Source: an uncultured Saprospiraceae bacterium
GTDB lineage: Bacteria; Bacteroidota; Bacteroidia; Chitinophagales; Saprospiraceae
NCBI GenBank assembly: GCA_937926205.1
Contig: CALEYL010000036.1
Coordinates: 124,001-188,000, forward strand
DNA length: 64,000 bases
Direction: 5' to 3'
Shown here: piece by piece, positions 42,141 to 50,348 of the stretch
How positions within the stretch are numbered: position 1 is the stretch's first letter
Layout: every line of letters begins with the position of its first letter
Notes under the pieces: model-generated
Told to the model about the DNA's origin: nothing
The model's input: only the letters and a program-made list of their open reading frames with translations
Database searches by the model: none
Program-made: the position numbers and the translations under genes

Positions 42141-43031
42141 CTATTGCAACTTAAAATTATACGTGATTGTCCCGCATTGCTTATCGGGGCCGCCTGCTGT
42201 AAACCTCCAGCGTTTGGCATTGGCTTCAGCAACGCTGATCAATTGGCTGTCGGTAGTAGAAGAACCACGCTGGGTGTATTTTGCGCTGATGACGGAGCCA
42301 TCTCCGTTCACACAGACTTCCAGTACAACCGTACCTTGTTTTTGAGAATTATCGGTCACTTTAGGCGAACTGGAAATACCACGACCACCGAGGCCACCAC
42401 CAACTTTACCGGAACCGGTACTGATGCCGGTTAAAACATCGGAATTTGGATCGCCGCCGGGATCGCCCTGATTGCCAGGTTTGCCGGTGTTCCCTTTTCC
42501 ACTGCCATTGCCAAACAAGCCGCCAATCTGATCTTTTGTTTTTTGAGCGTCGGCTTTGCGTTTGGCTTCAGCTTCGGCCTCCGCTTTCTTTTTGGCGTCT
42601 GCTTCGGCCTTTTTGCGTGCTTCTTCAGCTTGCCGGCGGGCATTTTCTTCCTGCACTTTTCTATCCTGCTCCTGCTTTCTGCGCAAAGCGACAGCTTCAG
42701 GGTCTTCGGTTTTGATGATTTCTTTTTCTTTAACCGGCTCAGGCTTCGTCACCTCTTTCGGGGTTTCCGGCTCTGGATCCGGTTGGACTTCTTCTTCGGG
42801 CTGGCTTTCTTCCTGGGGAGCCGTTTCTGCAGGGGCTGCATTATCGTCGCCCTGACCAACATCCGGCAGGCCCAAATTTACCAGAATGCCTTCCTGACCC
42901 GGAGGCGGATCCTGATAAGACATTAAAGGCAGCATAGCCAGTATGATCAGTAGGAGATGGAAAAGGAAGGAGGTTAACATACCTCGTTCTTTGTCTTTTT
43001 GTTCCCGCTGATGGCTGAAAAATTCTTCCAT
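42141..43031 (-). CDS. tonB: Energy transducer TonB
   Basis: The 296-residue protein (ATG at 43031, preferred over an upstream TTG) has one N-terminal TM helix (MLTSFLFHLLLIILAMLPLM), a long periplasmic Pro/Glu and Lys/Glu/Ala-rich spacer (about 50-190, with KPEPVKEKEIIKTEDPEA and repeated KKKAEAEAEAKRK), and a C-terminal TonB fold (about 215-296, GTVVLEVCVNGDGSV, WRFTAGGPDKQCGTITYNF). It links the ExbBD proton motor to TonB-dependent receptors in the outer membrane. It is the last gene of the operon exbB-exbD-exbD-tonB, transcribed leftward. Confidence 0.92.
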   Translation of the reverse strand: MEEFFSHQREQKDKERGMLTSFLFHLLLIILAMLPLMSYQDPPPGQEGILVNLGLPDVGQGDDNAAPAETAPQEESQPEEEVQPDPEPETPKEVTKPEPVKEKEIIKTEDPEAVALRRKQEQDRKVQEENARRQAEEARKKAEADAKKKAEAEAEAKRKADAQKTKDQIGGLFGNGSGKGNTGKPGNQGDPGGDPNSDVLTGISTGSGKVGGGLGGRGISSSPKVTDNSQKQGTVVLEVCVNGDGSVISAKYTQRGSSTTDSQLISVAEANAKRWRFTAGGPDKQCGTITYNFKLQ

Positions 43032-43131
43032 ATCTTTAAAATTGAATGGTAACAACTGTATTAACGCAACCTTCGAAAAAAGAGATACCAGGTTGAAAAA
43101 GTTTAGTATTTATTTAACGAGAGGGCAGCTT

Positions 43132-43536
43132 TTAGTCCTTTAAATCGGCTGCCAAAATACCATTGATGTTATTGCGCATGCAAATATCCATCACAGTAAC
43201 CACATACTCCGTTGGCGCTCCGGAATCCGGAGAGATCGTAATGTCAAGTTTACCGCCTTTGCGGCTCGCTTTGCGGGTAAGTTCTCCATCAAGGGCAGTT
43301 GCTTCTATGCGTTTGCCGTTCAGGAAAAACCTTCCGCTCCGATCTATTTTTACATCGTCAATATTGGATGGCGTAACTGTTCTGTTTTTGGAAGACCCCG
43401 GCAACTTCAGGTTGAGCGCATTGGGCGCAACAACGGTAGAGGTCAGCATGAAAAAAATCAGCAACAGAAAAATAATGTCTGTCAGAGAAGACATGTTAAA
43501 TTCCGAAGATACTTTGGCGCGTTTTTTAAGACCCAT
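43132..43536 (-). CDS. exbD: ExbD/TolR family transport protein (second copy)
   Basis: The 134-residue protein has a short cytoplasmic N-terminus, one TM helix with the conserved proton-binding Asp (SSLTDIIFLLLIFFMLTS, Asp20), and a periplasmic domain of about 90 residues (NIDDVKIDRSGRFFLNGKRI, then TISPDSGAPTEYVVTVMDIC). It shares its first 35 residues almost exactly with the preceding ExbD and differs in the periplasmic part, as in other Bacteroidota tandem exbD pairs. It sits between the first exbD (43 bp upstream) and tonB (100 bp downstream). Confidence 0.92.
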   Translation of the reverse strand: MGLKKRAKVSSEFNMSSLTDIIFLLLIFFMLTSTVVAPNALNLKLPGSSKNRTVTPSNIDDVKIDRSGRFFLNGKRIEATALDGELTRKASRKGGKLDITISPDSGAPTEYVVTVMDICMRNNINGILAADLKD

Positions 43537-43579
43537 CGCTGTTTATTTTTAAGCCATTAAAGGCCTGGCTGCTGAATTT

Positions 43580-43993
43580 TCAACTGTTAGTAGGCTGTGT
43601 CGCAATGATGGCGCGCACTTTAAGTTTTGCACCGATTTTCATAATGCGAAGCACCTCGTCAAAAGGGGTACCCACTTCGGCCACAATGGTGATGGCTTGT
43701 TCCTCAGGATTTGCTTTGGACTCTTTCATCTTGAAAATGGCCGCAGTCAGCAAACTTTCTACCCCATTTTTGCTTGTCTCCTCATTGTTTACCGTCATTC
43801 GCCCATTCGCTTCCAAAGAAACGACAACGGTGGTTGTTGCAACCGTTTGAGAATCAGATTTTGGAAGCTCAAAAGGCTGTATCTGGACGAGGTTGGACGT
43901 GAGCATGAAAAAGATCAGCAACAGAAAGATGATGTCCGTCAGAGACGACATATTGAATTCTGATGCGACCTTGGATCTTCTTTTTAAGCCCAT
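43580..43993 (-). CDS. exbD: ExbD/TolR family transport protein (first copy)
   Basis: The 137-residue protein has the same N-terminal helix as its neighbour (SSLTDIIFLLLIFFMLTS, with Asp20) and a different periplasmic domain (TVATTTVVVSLEANGRMTVN, IVAEVGTPFDEVLRIMKIG). With ExbB it forms the proton-driven motor for TonB. It lies between exbB (85 bp upstream) and the second exbD. Two divergent ExbD proteins in one operon may form a heteromeric motor; this is inference from the pairing. Confidence 0.92.
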   Translation of the reverse strand: MGLKRRSKVASEFNMSSLTDIIFLLLIFFMLTSNLVQIQPFELPKSDSQTVATTTVVVSLEANGRMTVNNEETSKNGVESLLTAAIFKMKESKANPEEQAITIVAEVGTPFDEVLRIMKIGAKLKVRAIIATQPTNS

Positions 43994-44078
43994 AGCTGTT
44001 TGAATTTGGATTTACAATAGGTGCAGCACTAAACATGCGGGCAATTCTGTGAAGAACCCGTAACGAGTGACCATCCTC

Positions 44079-44771
44079 CTATGCAGTCGGTTCCTGCAGT
44101 AAATCCATGAATTCCATCGTAGAACGCTCCATTTTGAAGACAACTTTTTCTACGTTGGCCACCAGCAGGTTATAACCAACCAATGCTAAAATACCCACAA
44201 AAAGACCAAAAGCGGTCGTGATCAAAGCCTGATAAATACCACCGGCAAGAATAGAAGGCGAAACGCTGGATTCTGTTGCCATTTTGAAGAAGGCCTGGAT
44301 CATACCGGTTACCGTACCAAGGAACCCGATCATTGGCGCGGATCCGGAGATACTGGCAAGCGTTGAAAGGTTTTTCTCCAGTTTGAATAATTCCAGGTTA
44401 CCAACATTTTCGATAGCCGCATCAATGTCGCGAAGGGGCTTGCCAATGCGCTGCAGGCCTTTTTCTACCATGCGGGCAACCGGGGAATCAGTTGTATTGC
44501 AGAGCGCACGCGCACCCTGAATGTTGCCCGACTGAACATTGACTCGAATGTTGTTCATGAAATTGTCATCAACCTGGCCCGCTCTTTTGATGGCTCTGTA
44601 GCGCTCAACAAATATGTAGACCCCGGCTATGGAAAGCCCCAATTGGATAACCACAATCAGGATACCCATTACCCCACTGGAGAGAATGATTTCGACAATG
44701 CTTTGTGCGCTGAATTCGCGTTCAATATCAACGGCAGGTTCCTGAAACAGCAGCAATAGGTTTTGCAACAT
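44079..44771 (-). CDS. exbB: MotA/TolQ/ExbB proton channel protein
   Basis: The 230-residue protein is an ExbB homologue with three TM helices. The first is near residues 30-55 (VMGILIVVIQLGLSIAGVYI). The second and third form the conserved pair (ASISGSAPMIGFLGTVTGMI and LITTAFGLFVGILALVGYNL). I start at 44771 rather than 44816 because the first 15 codons are not homologous-looking. It opens the leftward operon exbB-exbD-exbD-tonB and uses the proton motive force. The divergent region to 44998 separates it from the beta-oxidation genes. Confidence 0.9.
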   Translation of the reverse strand: MLQNLLLLFQEPAVDIEREFSAQSIVEIILSSGVMGILIVVIQLGLSIAGVYIFVERYRAIKRAGQVDDNFMNNIRVNVQSGNIQGARALCNTTDSPVARMVEKGLQRIGKPLRDIDAAIENVGNLELFKLEKNLSTLASISGSAPMIGFLGTVTGMIQAFFKMATESSVSPSILAGGIYQALITTAFGLFVGILALVGYNLLVANVEKVVFKMERSTMEFMDLLQEPTA

Positions 44772-44913
44772 GGATAGCGTGGTTTTAAGTAATGTGTTTA
44801 GATGAACAAAGCGCATAACGCCCCGGATCTAGAAAAAATTATGTCTCCGGGTGCTGCAAGTGCTTTAAGCGGCGCTAAAATAATAATTTTCGTAAAGATG
44901 TTAAGGGTATGCT

Positions 44914-44943
44914 TGGGCATTTGATCGGAATATGTATTTTTGC
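44914..44943 (+). promoter_or_regulatory. Probable promoter of the beta-oxidation genes
   Basis: TTG (44914-44916), a 19-bp spacer and TATTTTTG (44936-44943) give a strong match to the Bacteroidota promoter consensus. The start codon follows 54 bp further. Confidence 0.62.
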
Positions 44944-44997
44944 ATATCCAGCGAATTTTCGCTAAATACAATTGCCTCATCATAAGGAACGATATCA

Positions 44998-47391
44998 ATG
45001 AGCAGAAGAATCAGAAAAGCAGCCGTGCTGGGCTCCGGGGTTATGGGCTCCGGAATTGCCTGTCACTTCGCAAATATTGGACTGGAAGTCCTGATGCTTG
45101 ACATCTTACCATTCGATTTAAAAGAAGAAGAAAAAAACAATGCCAGCGCCCGCAACCGCATCGCAGCATCTTCTTTGGATGCAGCCATAAAAGGGAAACC
45201 GGCAGCGCTTTACGATAAAAAATTTGCATCGCGCATCAGCATCGGCAACTTTGAGGATGATTTTCCGAAAATTGCCGATTGCGACTGGATCATCGAAGTA
45301 GTGGTAGAACGCCTCGACATCAAAAAGCAAATTCTTGAAAAAGTAGACCGCTACCGCAAAGCAGGCTCTCTGGTAACCTCCAATACTTCGGGAATCCCCA
45401 TTCATTTGATGCTGGACGAGAGGAGTGGCGATTTTCGCAAAAACTTTTGCGGCACACACTTCTTTAACCCACCCCGCTACCTGCGTTTGTTTGAAGTAAT
45501 TCCTACTGCGGAAACCGATCCCGAGGTTGTGGATTTTTTCATGCACTACGGCGATGTTTATCTCGGCAAACAAACGGTATTGTGCAAAGATACGCCGGCG
45601 TTTATCGGCAACCGGGTCGGCGTTTATGCCATGGCTAAGATTTATCAGCTGACAACCACACTCGGGCTTCGCATCGAGGATGTGGATGCGCTGACTGGCC
45701 CGGCTCTTGGGCGCCCTAAGACCGGAACTTTCCGTCTTGGCGATCTGGTTGGGCATGATACGGCTGCCAAAGTCATTCAGGGCATTAAGGAAAATTGCCC
45801 GAACGACGAACAGGCCGGCGCATTTGAGATACCCAAATACCTGCAGTTTTTGCTGGACAATAAGTTTCTCGGAAACAAAAGCGGCCAGGGATTTTATAAA
45901 AAAACAGCGGAGAAGGATGAAAAAGGCCGCCCCGTTGTGCTGGCACTGAATCTGGAAACGCTGGAGTATGAGGCTTCCCAGAAGTCAGACCTCCCCAGCC
46001 TGAAAATGTCGAAACAAATTGATCAGTTACCCAAACGGATCGACGCATTTTTCAGTGCAGATGACAAGGGCGCAGAGTTGATTCGCCGTTCTTTATTGGG
46101 ACTGTTTGCCTATGCTTCCAACAGGATTCCGGAAATTACCGATCATTTATACAGCATAGACGACGCCATGCGCGCAGGCTATGCCTGGGAAATGGGGCCA
46201 TTTGAATACTGGGATGCCGTTGGCATTCAAAAAGGCGTTGAGCTGGCAGAAGCGCAGGGCGAAAAGATTGCCTCCTGGGTGAAAGAGATGCTCGCAGCCG
46301 GCCATACTTCCTTTTACAAACGCGAAGGGGGAATCCGCAAATACTACAACATTGCGAGCAAAAGCTTCCTTCCCATACCCGGGGCAGACAGCTTCATTAT
46401 CCTCGACAATTACCGCGATCAGGCGCCGGTACATTCCAACGCTGAAACCATTCTGCACGACATCGGCGACGGCGTATTGTGCCTCGAATTTACCAGTCCG
46501 CATAATTCCATTGGCGAAGGGGTACTCCGCGGCATCAATGAAGCCATTCAGATCGCAGAAGAAGGCGATTGGAAAGGTCTCGTCATTGGTAACAACGCCA
46601 CCAATTTTTCAGTGGGCGCCAACCTCATGATGATCGGTATGCTGGCTTATCAGCAGGAGTTTGACGAACTGAATTTTGCGGTTAACTTTTTCCAGCAAAC
46701 GACCATGCGTTGCCGATATTCCAGCATTCCTGTGGTCGCTGCTACCCAGGGCTACGTTTTCGGCGGCGGTTGCGAAACGTTGATGCATTGCGACGCGGCG
46801 GTATGTGCCGCTGAATCTTATATTGGTCTGGTGGAAGTTGGAATTGGCGTGATACCCGGTGGCGGTGGCACCAAAGAGCTGGCACTGCGGGCTTCCGACT
46901 CGTTTTTTGACGGCGACATTATGATTCCTACCCTGATTGAAAAATTCAAAGCCATCGCTTTGGCTTCTGTCAGCACTTCAGCACAGGAAGCATACGGCCT
47001 TGGCTTCCTGCAGCGCCACCGCGATACCGTAGTGGTCAACAAGGACCGGAACATTGCGGAAGCAAAACAAAAAGTGCTGGAACTGGCGGGTAACTATGTT
47101 CAACCCCGTAAACGCGAGGACATTACCGTGCTGGGCCGCAGCGGAATGGCAGCGCTATACATTGCAGCAAATGAGCTGAAACGCGGCAACTACGCCAGCG
47201 AGCACGACATTAAAATCGCCCAAAAAGTGGCCTGGGTGCTTTGCGGCGGCGACCTGACCGGCGTGCAGAAAGTTTCAGAACAATACCTTCTCGATGTAGA
47301 ACGCGAAGCTTTCCTCAGCCTTTGCGGCGAACAGAAAACGCTGGAGCGGATTCAGTATATGTTGCAGAATAACAGGCCGTTGAGGAATTAG
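44998..47391 (+). CDS. fadN: 3-hydroxyacyl-CoA dehydrogenase / enoyl-CoA hydratase (FadN-like)
   Basis: The 797-residue enzyme has an N-terminal NAD-binding dehydrogenase domain (AAVLGSGVMGSGIACHFANI, residues 8-27), the conserved FFNPPRYLRLFEVIP segment and a C-terminal dehydrogenase domain (about 190-420). A C-terminal enoyl-CoA hydratase domain follows (about 475-660; LVIGNNATNFSVGANLMMI, VFGGGCETLMHCDA, GLVEVGIGVIPGGGGTKELA). This order, dehydrogenase first, matches Bacillus FadN rather than E. coli FadB. It performs the hydration and NAD-dependent oxidation steps of beta-oxidation. The partner thiolase lies 570 bp downstream behind an inserted four-helix-bundle gene. Confidence 0.93.
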   Translation: MSRRIRKAAVLGSGVMGSGIACHFANIGLEVLMLDILPFDLKEEEKNNASARNRIAASSLDAAIKGKPAALYDKKFASRISIGNFEDDFPKIADCDWIIEVVVERLDIKKQILEKVDRYRKAGSLVTSNTSGIPIHLMLDERSGDFRKNFCGTHFFNPPRYLRLFEVIPTAETDPEVVDFFMHYGDVYLGKQTVLCKDTPAFIGNRVGVYAMAKIYQLTTTLGLRIEDVDALTGPALGRPKTGTFRLGDLVGHDTAAKVIQGIKENCPNDEQAGAFEIPKYLQFLLDNKFLGNKSGQGFYKKTAEKDEKGRPVVLALNLETLEYEASQKSDLPSLKMSKQIDQLPKRIDAFFSADDKGAELIRRSLLGLFAYASNRIPEITDHLYSIDDAMRAGYAWEMGPFEYWDAVGIQKGVELAEAQGEKIASWVKEMLAAGHTSFYKREGGIRKYYNIASKSFLPIPGADSFIILDNYRDQAPVHSNAETILHDIGDGVLCLEFTSPHNSIGEGVLRGINEAIQIAEEGDWKGLVIGNNATNFSVGANLMMIGMLAYQQEFDELNFAVNFFQQTTMRCRYSSIPVVAATQGYVFGGGCETLMHCDAAVCAAESYIGLVEVGIGVIPGGGGTKELALRASDSFFDGDIMIPTLIEKFKAIALASVSTSAQEAYGLGFLQRHRDTVVVNKDRNIAEAKQKVLELAGNYVQPRKREDITVLGRSGMAALYIAANELKRGNYASEHDIKIAQKVAWVLCGGDLTGVQKVSEQYLLDVEREAFLSLCGEQKTLERIQYMLQNNRPLRN

Positions 47392-47392
47392 G

Positions 47393-47948
47393 GTAGAAGG
47401 TAGAGGGTAGAGAGTAGAGGGAATACCCCATATGAGCATACTGCCCTTTTAACCTTTCTAAAATCGGTAGAAGGTATTAGGAACTCACACTGCCCGGCAA
47501 AATAGCATGAGCGATTGATTATCCTTTAAATATTAATGACATGCACAATTTTAGGAATTTGCAGGTTTGGAAAGACGCCATTGATCTAGCTGTTGAAGTT
47601 TATAAGATAACAGGTACTTTTCCTGTTTCAGAAAAATACAATCTAATTAGTCAACTTAATAGGAGTGCCGTATCTGTACCATCAAATATCGCAGAAGGAG
47701 CAGGCCGTAATACCAATGGAGAGTTTATCCAATTTTTAGGTGTATCCACAGGTTCCTCCTATGAAATGGAAACACAGTTCATTATAGCAAATCGACTTGG
47801 ATTTGTAGAAGAAGAACAGTTTATTCCGGTAATGGAAAAAATGCATTCCATTCAAAAAATGACCCATTCATTGAAGTCCTCACTAATTAAATAAACCAGA
47901 AGGTAAGTCATGAAGGTATCTTTATACTTTCTACCCTCTACCTTCTAC
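47393..47948. mobile_element. Candidate S23 cassette bounded by 24-bp inverted repeats
   Basis: 47393-47416 (starting GTAGAAGGTAGAGGGTAGA) and 47925-47948 (ending CTACCCTCTACCTTCTAC) are inverted copies over 24 bp with one mismatch. They enclose the four-helix-bundle ORF and AT-rich flanks, precisely between fadN (stop 47391) and fadA (start 47961). The left flank also holds a CTTTTAACCTTTCTAAAA and CGGTAGAAGG segment like the dispersed repeats at 8.3 and 56.5 kb. No target duplication was identified, and no transposase is present. Confidence 0.55.
47541..47894 (+). CDS. Four-helix-bundle (S23/IVP family) protein
   Basis: The 117-residue protein is a member of the S23 or 23S-rRNA intervening-sequence protein family. 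It has MHNFRNLQVWKDAIDLAVEV, then KYNLISQLNRSAVSVPSNIA followed by EGAGRNTNGEFIQFLGVSTG and SYEMETQFIIANRLG. The name ribosomal protein S23 is historical and misleading. Relatives are encoded in rRNA intervening sequences, and the related Avd protein works in diversity-generating retroelements by binding RNA. Codon use is AT-rich compared with fadN and fadA, and the gene is enclosed by inverted repeats, which suggests insertion into the fad operon. Function in a free-standing position is unknown. Confidence 0.88.
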   Translation: MHNFRNLQVWKDAIDLAVEVYKITGTFPVSEKYNLISQLNRSAVSVPSNIAEGAGRNTNGEFIQFLGVSTGSSYEMETQFIIANRLGFVEEEQFIPVMEKMHSIQKMTHSLKSSLIK

Positions 47949-47960
47949 TAAATAAATAAC

Positions 47961-49133
47961 ATGGAAGCATACATCATCAAAGCCTATCGCTCCGCTGTTG
48001 GCAAAGCCGGAAGAGGCGGATTTCGCAACTACCGCTCGGATGACCTGGCCGTAGATGTGGTTAAATACCTGATTGACAACACGCCGGGGCTTGACCCGAA
48101 ATTGGTGGACGATGTGATTGTCGGTTGCGCCAATCCGGAAGGCGAACAGGGGTTCCAGATCGGGCGGCAGATTTCGCTGCGCGCTTTGGGCAAAGAAGTG
48201 CCCGGCATGACGGTTAACCGCTACTGCGCCTCGGGCCTGGAAACCATCTCTATTGCGGTGGCAAAAATCCGGGCAGGGATGGGGCATATTTACGTTGCCG
48301 GCGGTACGGAAAGCATGAGCATGATTCCGATGACGGGCTATAAACTGGCGCCAAGCTATCAGGTTGCCAAAGATACGCCCGACTACCTCATCAGCATGGG
48401 ACTTACAGCCGAAGCAGTCGCTAAAAAATACGGCATCAGCCGCGAGGCTGCCGATAATTTCTCCTACCAATCGCACGTAAAAGCGGCGAAAGCCATTGAC
48501 GAAGGCAAATTTAATGCTGAAATCGTGCCGGTTACAGTGGAAGAAGTTACTGTAAAAAACGACAAGCGCGTTCGGACTGAAAACGTCGTCAAAGTGGACG
48601 AAGGCGTTCGCCGCGATACGACGGTGGAAGGCCTGGCAAAACTGCGCCCTGCCTTTGCCAATGGCGGCATCATTACAGCTGGTAATTCCTCGCAAACCTC
48701 CGACGGTGCGGCATTTGTGCTGGTGGTAAGCGAAGAAATGGTTAAGCAGCTGGGACTGACGCCAATTGCGCGTATGGCAGGCTGCGCGGTTGCGGGGGTA
48801 GAGCCGCTTTACATGGGCATCGGACCTTGCGCTGCCATTCCCAAAGCTTTGCAACAATCGGGCTTGTCTTTGAGCGATATCCAATTGGTAGAACTGAACG
48901 AAGCCTTTGCAGCACAAGCGCTTGCGGTGATCCAGGAAGCCGGCCTCAATCCGGAAACGGTGAATGTAAACGGTGGCGCCATTTCCCTCGGCCACCCGCT
49001 GGGATGCACAGGTGCAAAATTGTCCACTCAGTTGTTCAATGAAATGCGGCGCAGGGGCGATAAATACGGCATGGTCACCGCTTGCGTTGGCGGCGGACAG
49101 GGCATCGCCGGGATTTATGAGTTGTTGAATTGA
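47961..49133 (+). CDS. fadA: Acetyl-CoA C-acyltransferase (thiolase)
   Basis: The 390-residue thiolase has the acyl-binding Cys89 in VNRYCASGLETIS, the C-terminal GGAISLGHPLGCTGAKLST (active-site His) and CVGGGQGIAGIYELLN (second Cys). It completes beta-oxidation by cleaving 3-ketoacyl-CoA. It would normally be cotranscribed with fadN; the inserted cassette separates them by 570 bp, so it may depend on read-through or a promoter inside the cassette. The start codon is 12 bp beyond the right inverted repeat. Confidence 0.93.
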   Translation: MEAYIIKAYRSAVGKAGRGGFRNYRSDDLAVDVVKYLIDNTPGLDPKLVDDVIVGCANPEGEQGFQIGRQISLRALGKEVPGMTVNRYCASGLETISIAVAKIRAGMGHIYVAGGTESMSMIPMTGYKLAPSYQVAKDTPDYLISMGLTAEAVAKKYGISREAADNFSYQSHVKAAKAIDEGKFNAEIVPVTVEEVTVKNDKRVRTENVVKVDEGVRRDTTVEGLAKLRPAFANGGIITAGNSSQTSDGAAFVLVVSEEMVKQLGLTPIARMAGCAVAGVEPLYMGIGPCAAIPKALQQSGLSLSDIQLVELNEAFAAQALAVIQEAGLNPETVNVNGGAISLGHPLGCTGAKLSTQLFNEMRRRGDKYGMVTACVGGGQGIAGIYELLN

Positions 49134-49138
49134 TTGTA

Positions 49139-49159
49139 CAACCGAACAGCGTTCGGTTG
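49139..49159 (+). terminator. Hairpin behind fadA, possible terminator
   Basis: CAACCGAA and TTCGGTTG form an 8-bp stem with a 5-base loop 5 bp after the stop. The following T run is weak (ACTTTCCCC). Confidence 0.5.
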
Positions 49160-49264
49160 ACTTTCCCCTCTCGCAGCATGCTGTTCTGCGGTATTACAGG
49201 CGCAAGTGAGGGCGTCATTCTGAATGACACCCTCACTACCTACCTCTGATCGTTCGGCGTTACA

Positions 49265-49512
49265 CTACCGCACCACGCTCAGCTTTCCTGCTCGCGCCGG
49301 GCTCTGCCCGGTGTCGTAAAGCACCCGATAAAAATACATACCCGGCGGCAATGCTGTTACCTCCACTTCATAAGTTGTTCTGCCAGTTTGCAAGGGTTGC
49401 TGCAGCGCTAAACGCCCGTCGGGGTAGAACAACTGCCACTCTCGCCGGGGTGCTTAGGCTGAGGTTAAGCTGGCCCGATGCCGAATTTGGAAAGACGATC
49501 TTGTCCTGAAAC
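49265..49512 (-). pseudogene. T9SS type A sorting-domain remnant
   Basis: On the minus strand, LFQDKIVFPNSASGQLNLSL runs into STP and then shifts frame. It continues EWQLFYPDGRLALQQPLQTG, RTTYEVEVTALPPGMYFYRV and LYDTGQSPARAGKLSVVR before a stop at 49265. This is a full-length, readable T9SS C-terminal domain broken by one frameshift (near 49448). The cargo part that should precede it is missing; the next gene on this strand begins its own protein upstream. It is the 3' remnant of a deleted secreted protein. Confidence 0.8.
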
Positions 49513-49527
49513 AGGTTATCTTTTGTC

Positions 49528-50238
49528 TCACTCCAACTCCCGATCAAACCGAAATCCCACCCTCACTCCAAAAGAATAAAGGTTTCGATTCAGCTCCGTA
49601 TAGATGGTATCTTTCAAGACGCCTTTCATCCAGAAAGTAAAGGTAGGTTGCAAAATCAGGGTAAACGTGGGGCTAAACCGATGCTCCCATCCGATTCCGG
49701 CAGTAAAGGCGTAATTGATTTTTCGGAAATCCGATTCGTCGGCAACGCGTCGTGTACTGTTTTCGCCGCCATACAATACCGTGAGGGTGTCATTGGAAAG
49801 GTTGTAACTGACGTTGGCGCCAAGCATAAAATTGAACAGGTCTTTGTCGCTGAGCGACTGGTAAAATTTCATAGATGCCGGTAGTTCGAGGTTGTAGTTT
49901 TGAAAAACGTAACGCCGGGAACTGGCAATGGCAAAATCGGGGTCATTGGCTGGTATCGGTTCTTCCACGGTACGATAGCCGGTATCGGCAAAACCCGCTC
50001 CAATCTGAAATCCTATTTTTTCTTTTTTCCAGAATAAAAACAAATGCGCCGCATAGGAAGGTTTGGAAACCTCGCGCTTTTCGATCTCCTGAATCATTTG
50101 TTCGCTGATCGAAGTGTAAGCGACGAGGCGCCGGTTGCTGAGATTGGGAAACAACTCAAGTCCCCAGCCTGTGGTTATTTGCGCTAAGGCAGGCAAAGTC
50201 GACATAAGCAATAGAAAAAGAAAGCCTGTTTTTTTCAT
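49528..50238 (-). CDS. Outer-membrane beta-barrel protein (porin-like)
   Basis: The 236-residue protein has a signal peptide (MKKTGFLFLLLMSTLPALAQ) and alternating strands typical of a small barrel (AAHLFLFWKKEKIGFQIGAG, YNLELPASMKFYQSLSDKD, FTAGIGWEHRFSPTFTLILQ). It ends YSFGVRVGFRFDRELE with a terminal aromatic-rich strand. It is probably a PorT-like or OMP_b-brl family protein. Function is unknown. It follows the RlpA gene on the same strand but is separated from it by a terminator. Confidence 0.75.
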   Translation of the reverse strand: MKKTGFLFLLLMSTLPALAQITTGWGLELFPNLSNRRLVAYTSISEQMIQEIEKREVSKPSYAAHLFLFWKKEKIGFQIGAGFADTGYRTVEEPIPANDPDFAIASSRRYVFQNYNLELPASMKFYQSLSDKDLFNFMLGANVSYNLSNDTLTVLYGGENSTRRVADESDFRKINYAFTAGIGWEHRFSPTFTLILQPTFTFWMKGVLKDTIYTELNRNLYSFGVRVGFRFDRELE

Positions 50239-50273
50239 GTTTGTGTTGCTTGGTGCAAAAACCTTAACGCTTT

Positions 50274-50323
50274 TCTTTAAAAAAAAATATAGCCCGAACA
50301 GACGACTTTGGTCTGTTCGGGCT
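50274..50323 (-). terminator. Terminator of the RlpA-SPOR gene
   Basis: AGCCCGAACAGAC (50291-50303) and GTCTGTTCGGGCT (50311-50323) are a perfect 13-bp stem with a 7-base loop. On the minus strand it is followed by ATATTTTTTTT. It lies 25 bp behind the stop at 50349. Confidence 0.9.
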
Positions 50324-50348
50324 ATAAAAAGCTGTCTGGAGCAGCAGC

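Noticed and set aside
44079..44771. Flagellar MotA
   Set aside because: The neighbours are ExbD, ExbD and TonB; no flagellar genes are seen.
47541..47894. True ribosomal protein
   Set aside because: The family name S23 is historical; members are four-helix-bundle proteins linked to rRNA intervening sequences.
47931..48995. Minus-strand frame of 354 codons
   Set aside because: Antisense to the thiolase gene; no domain.
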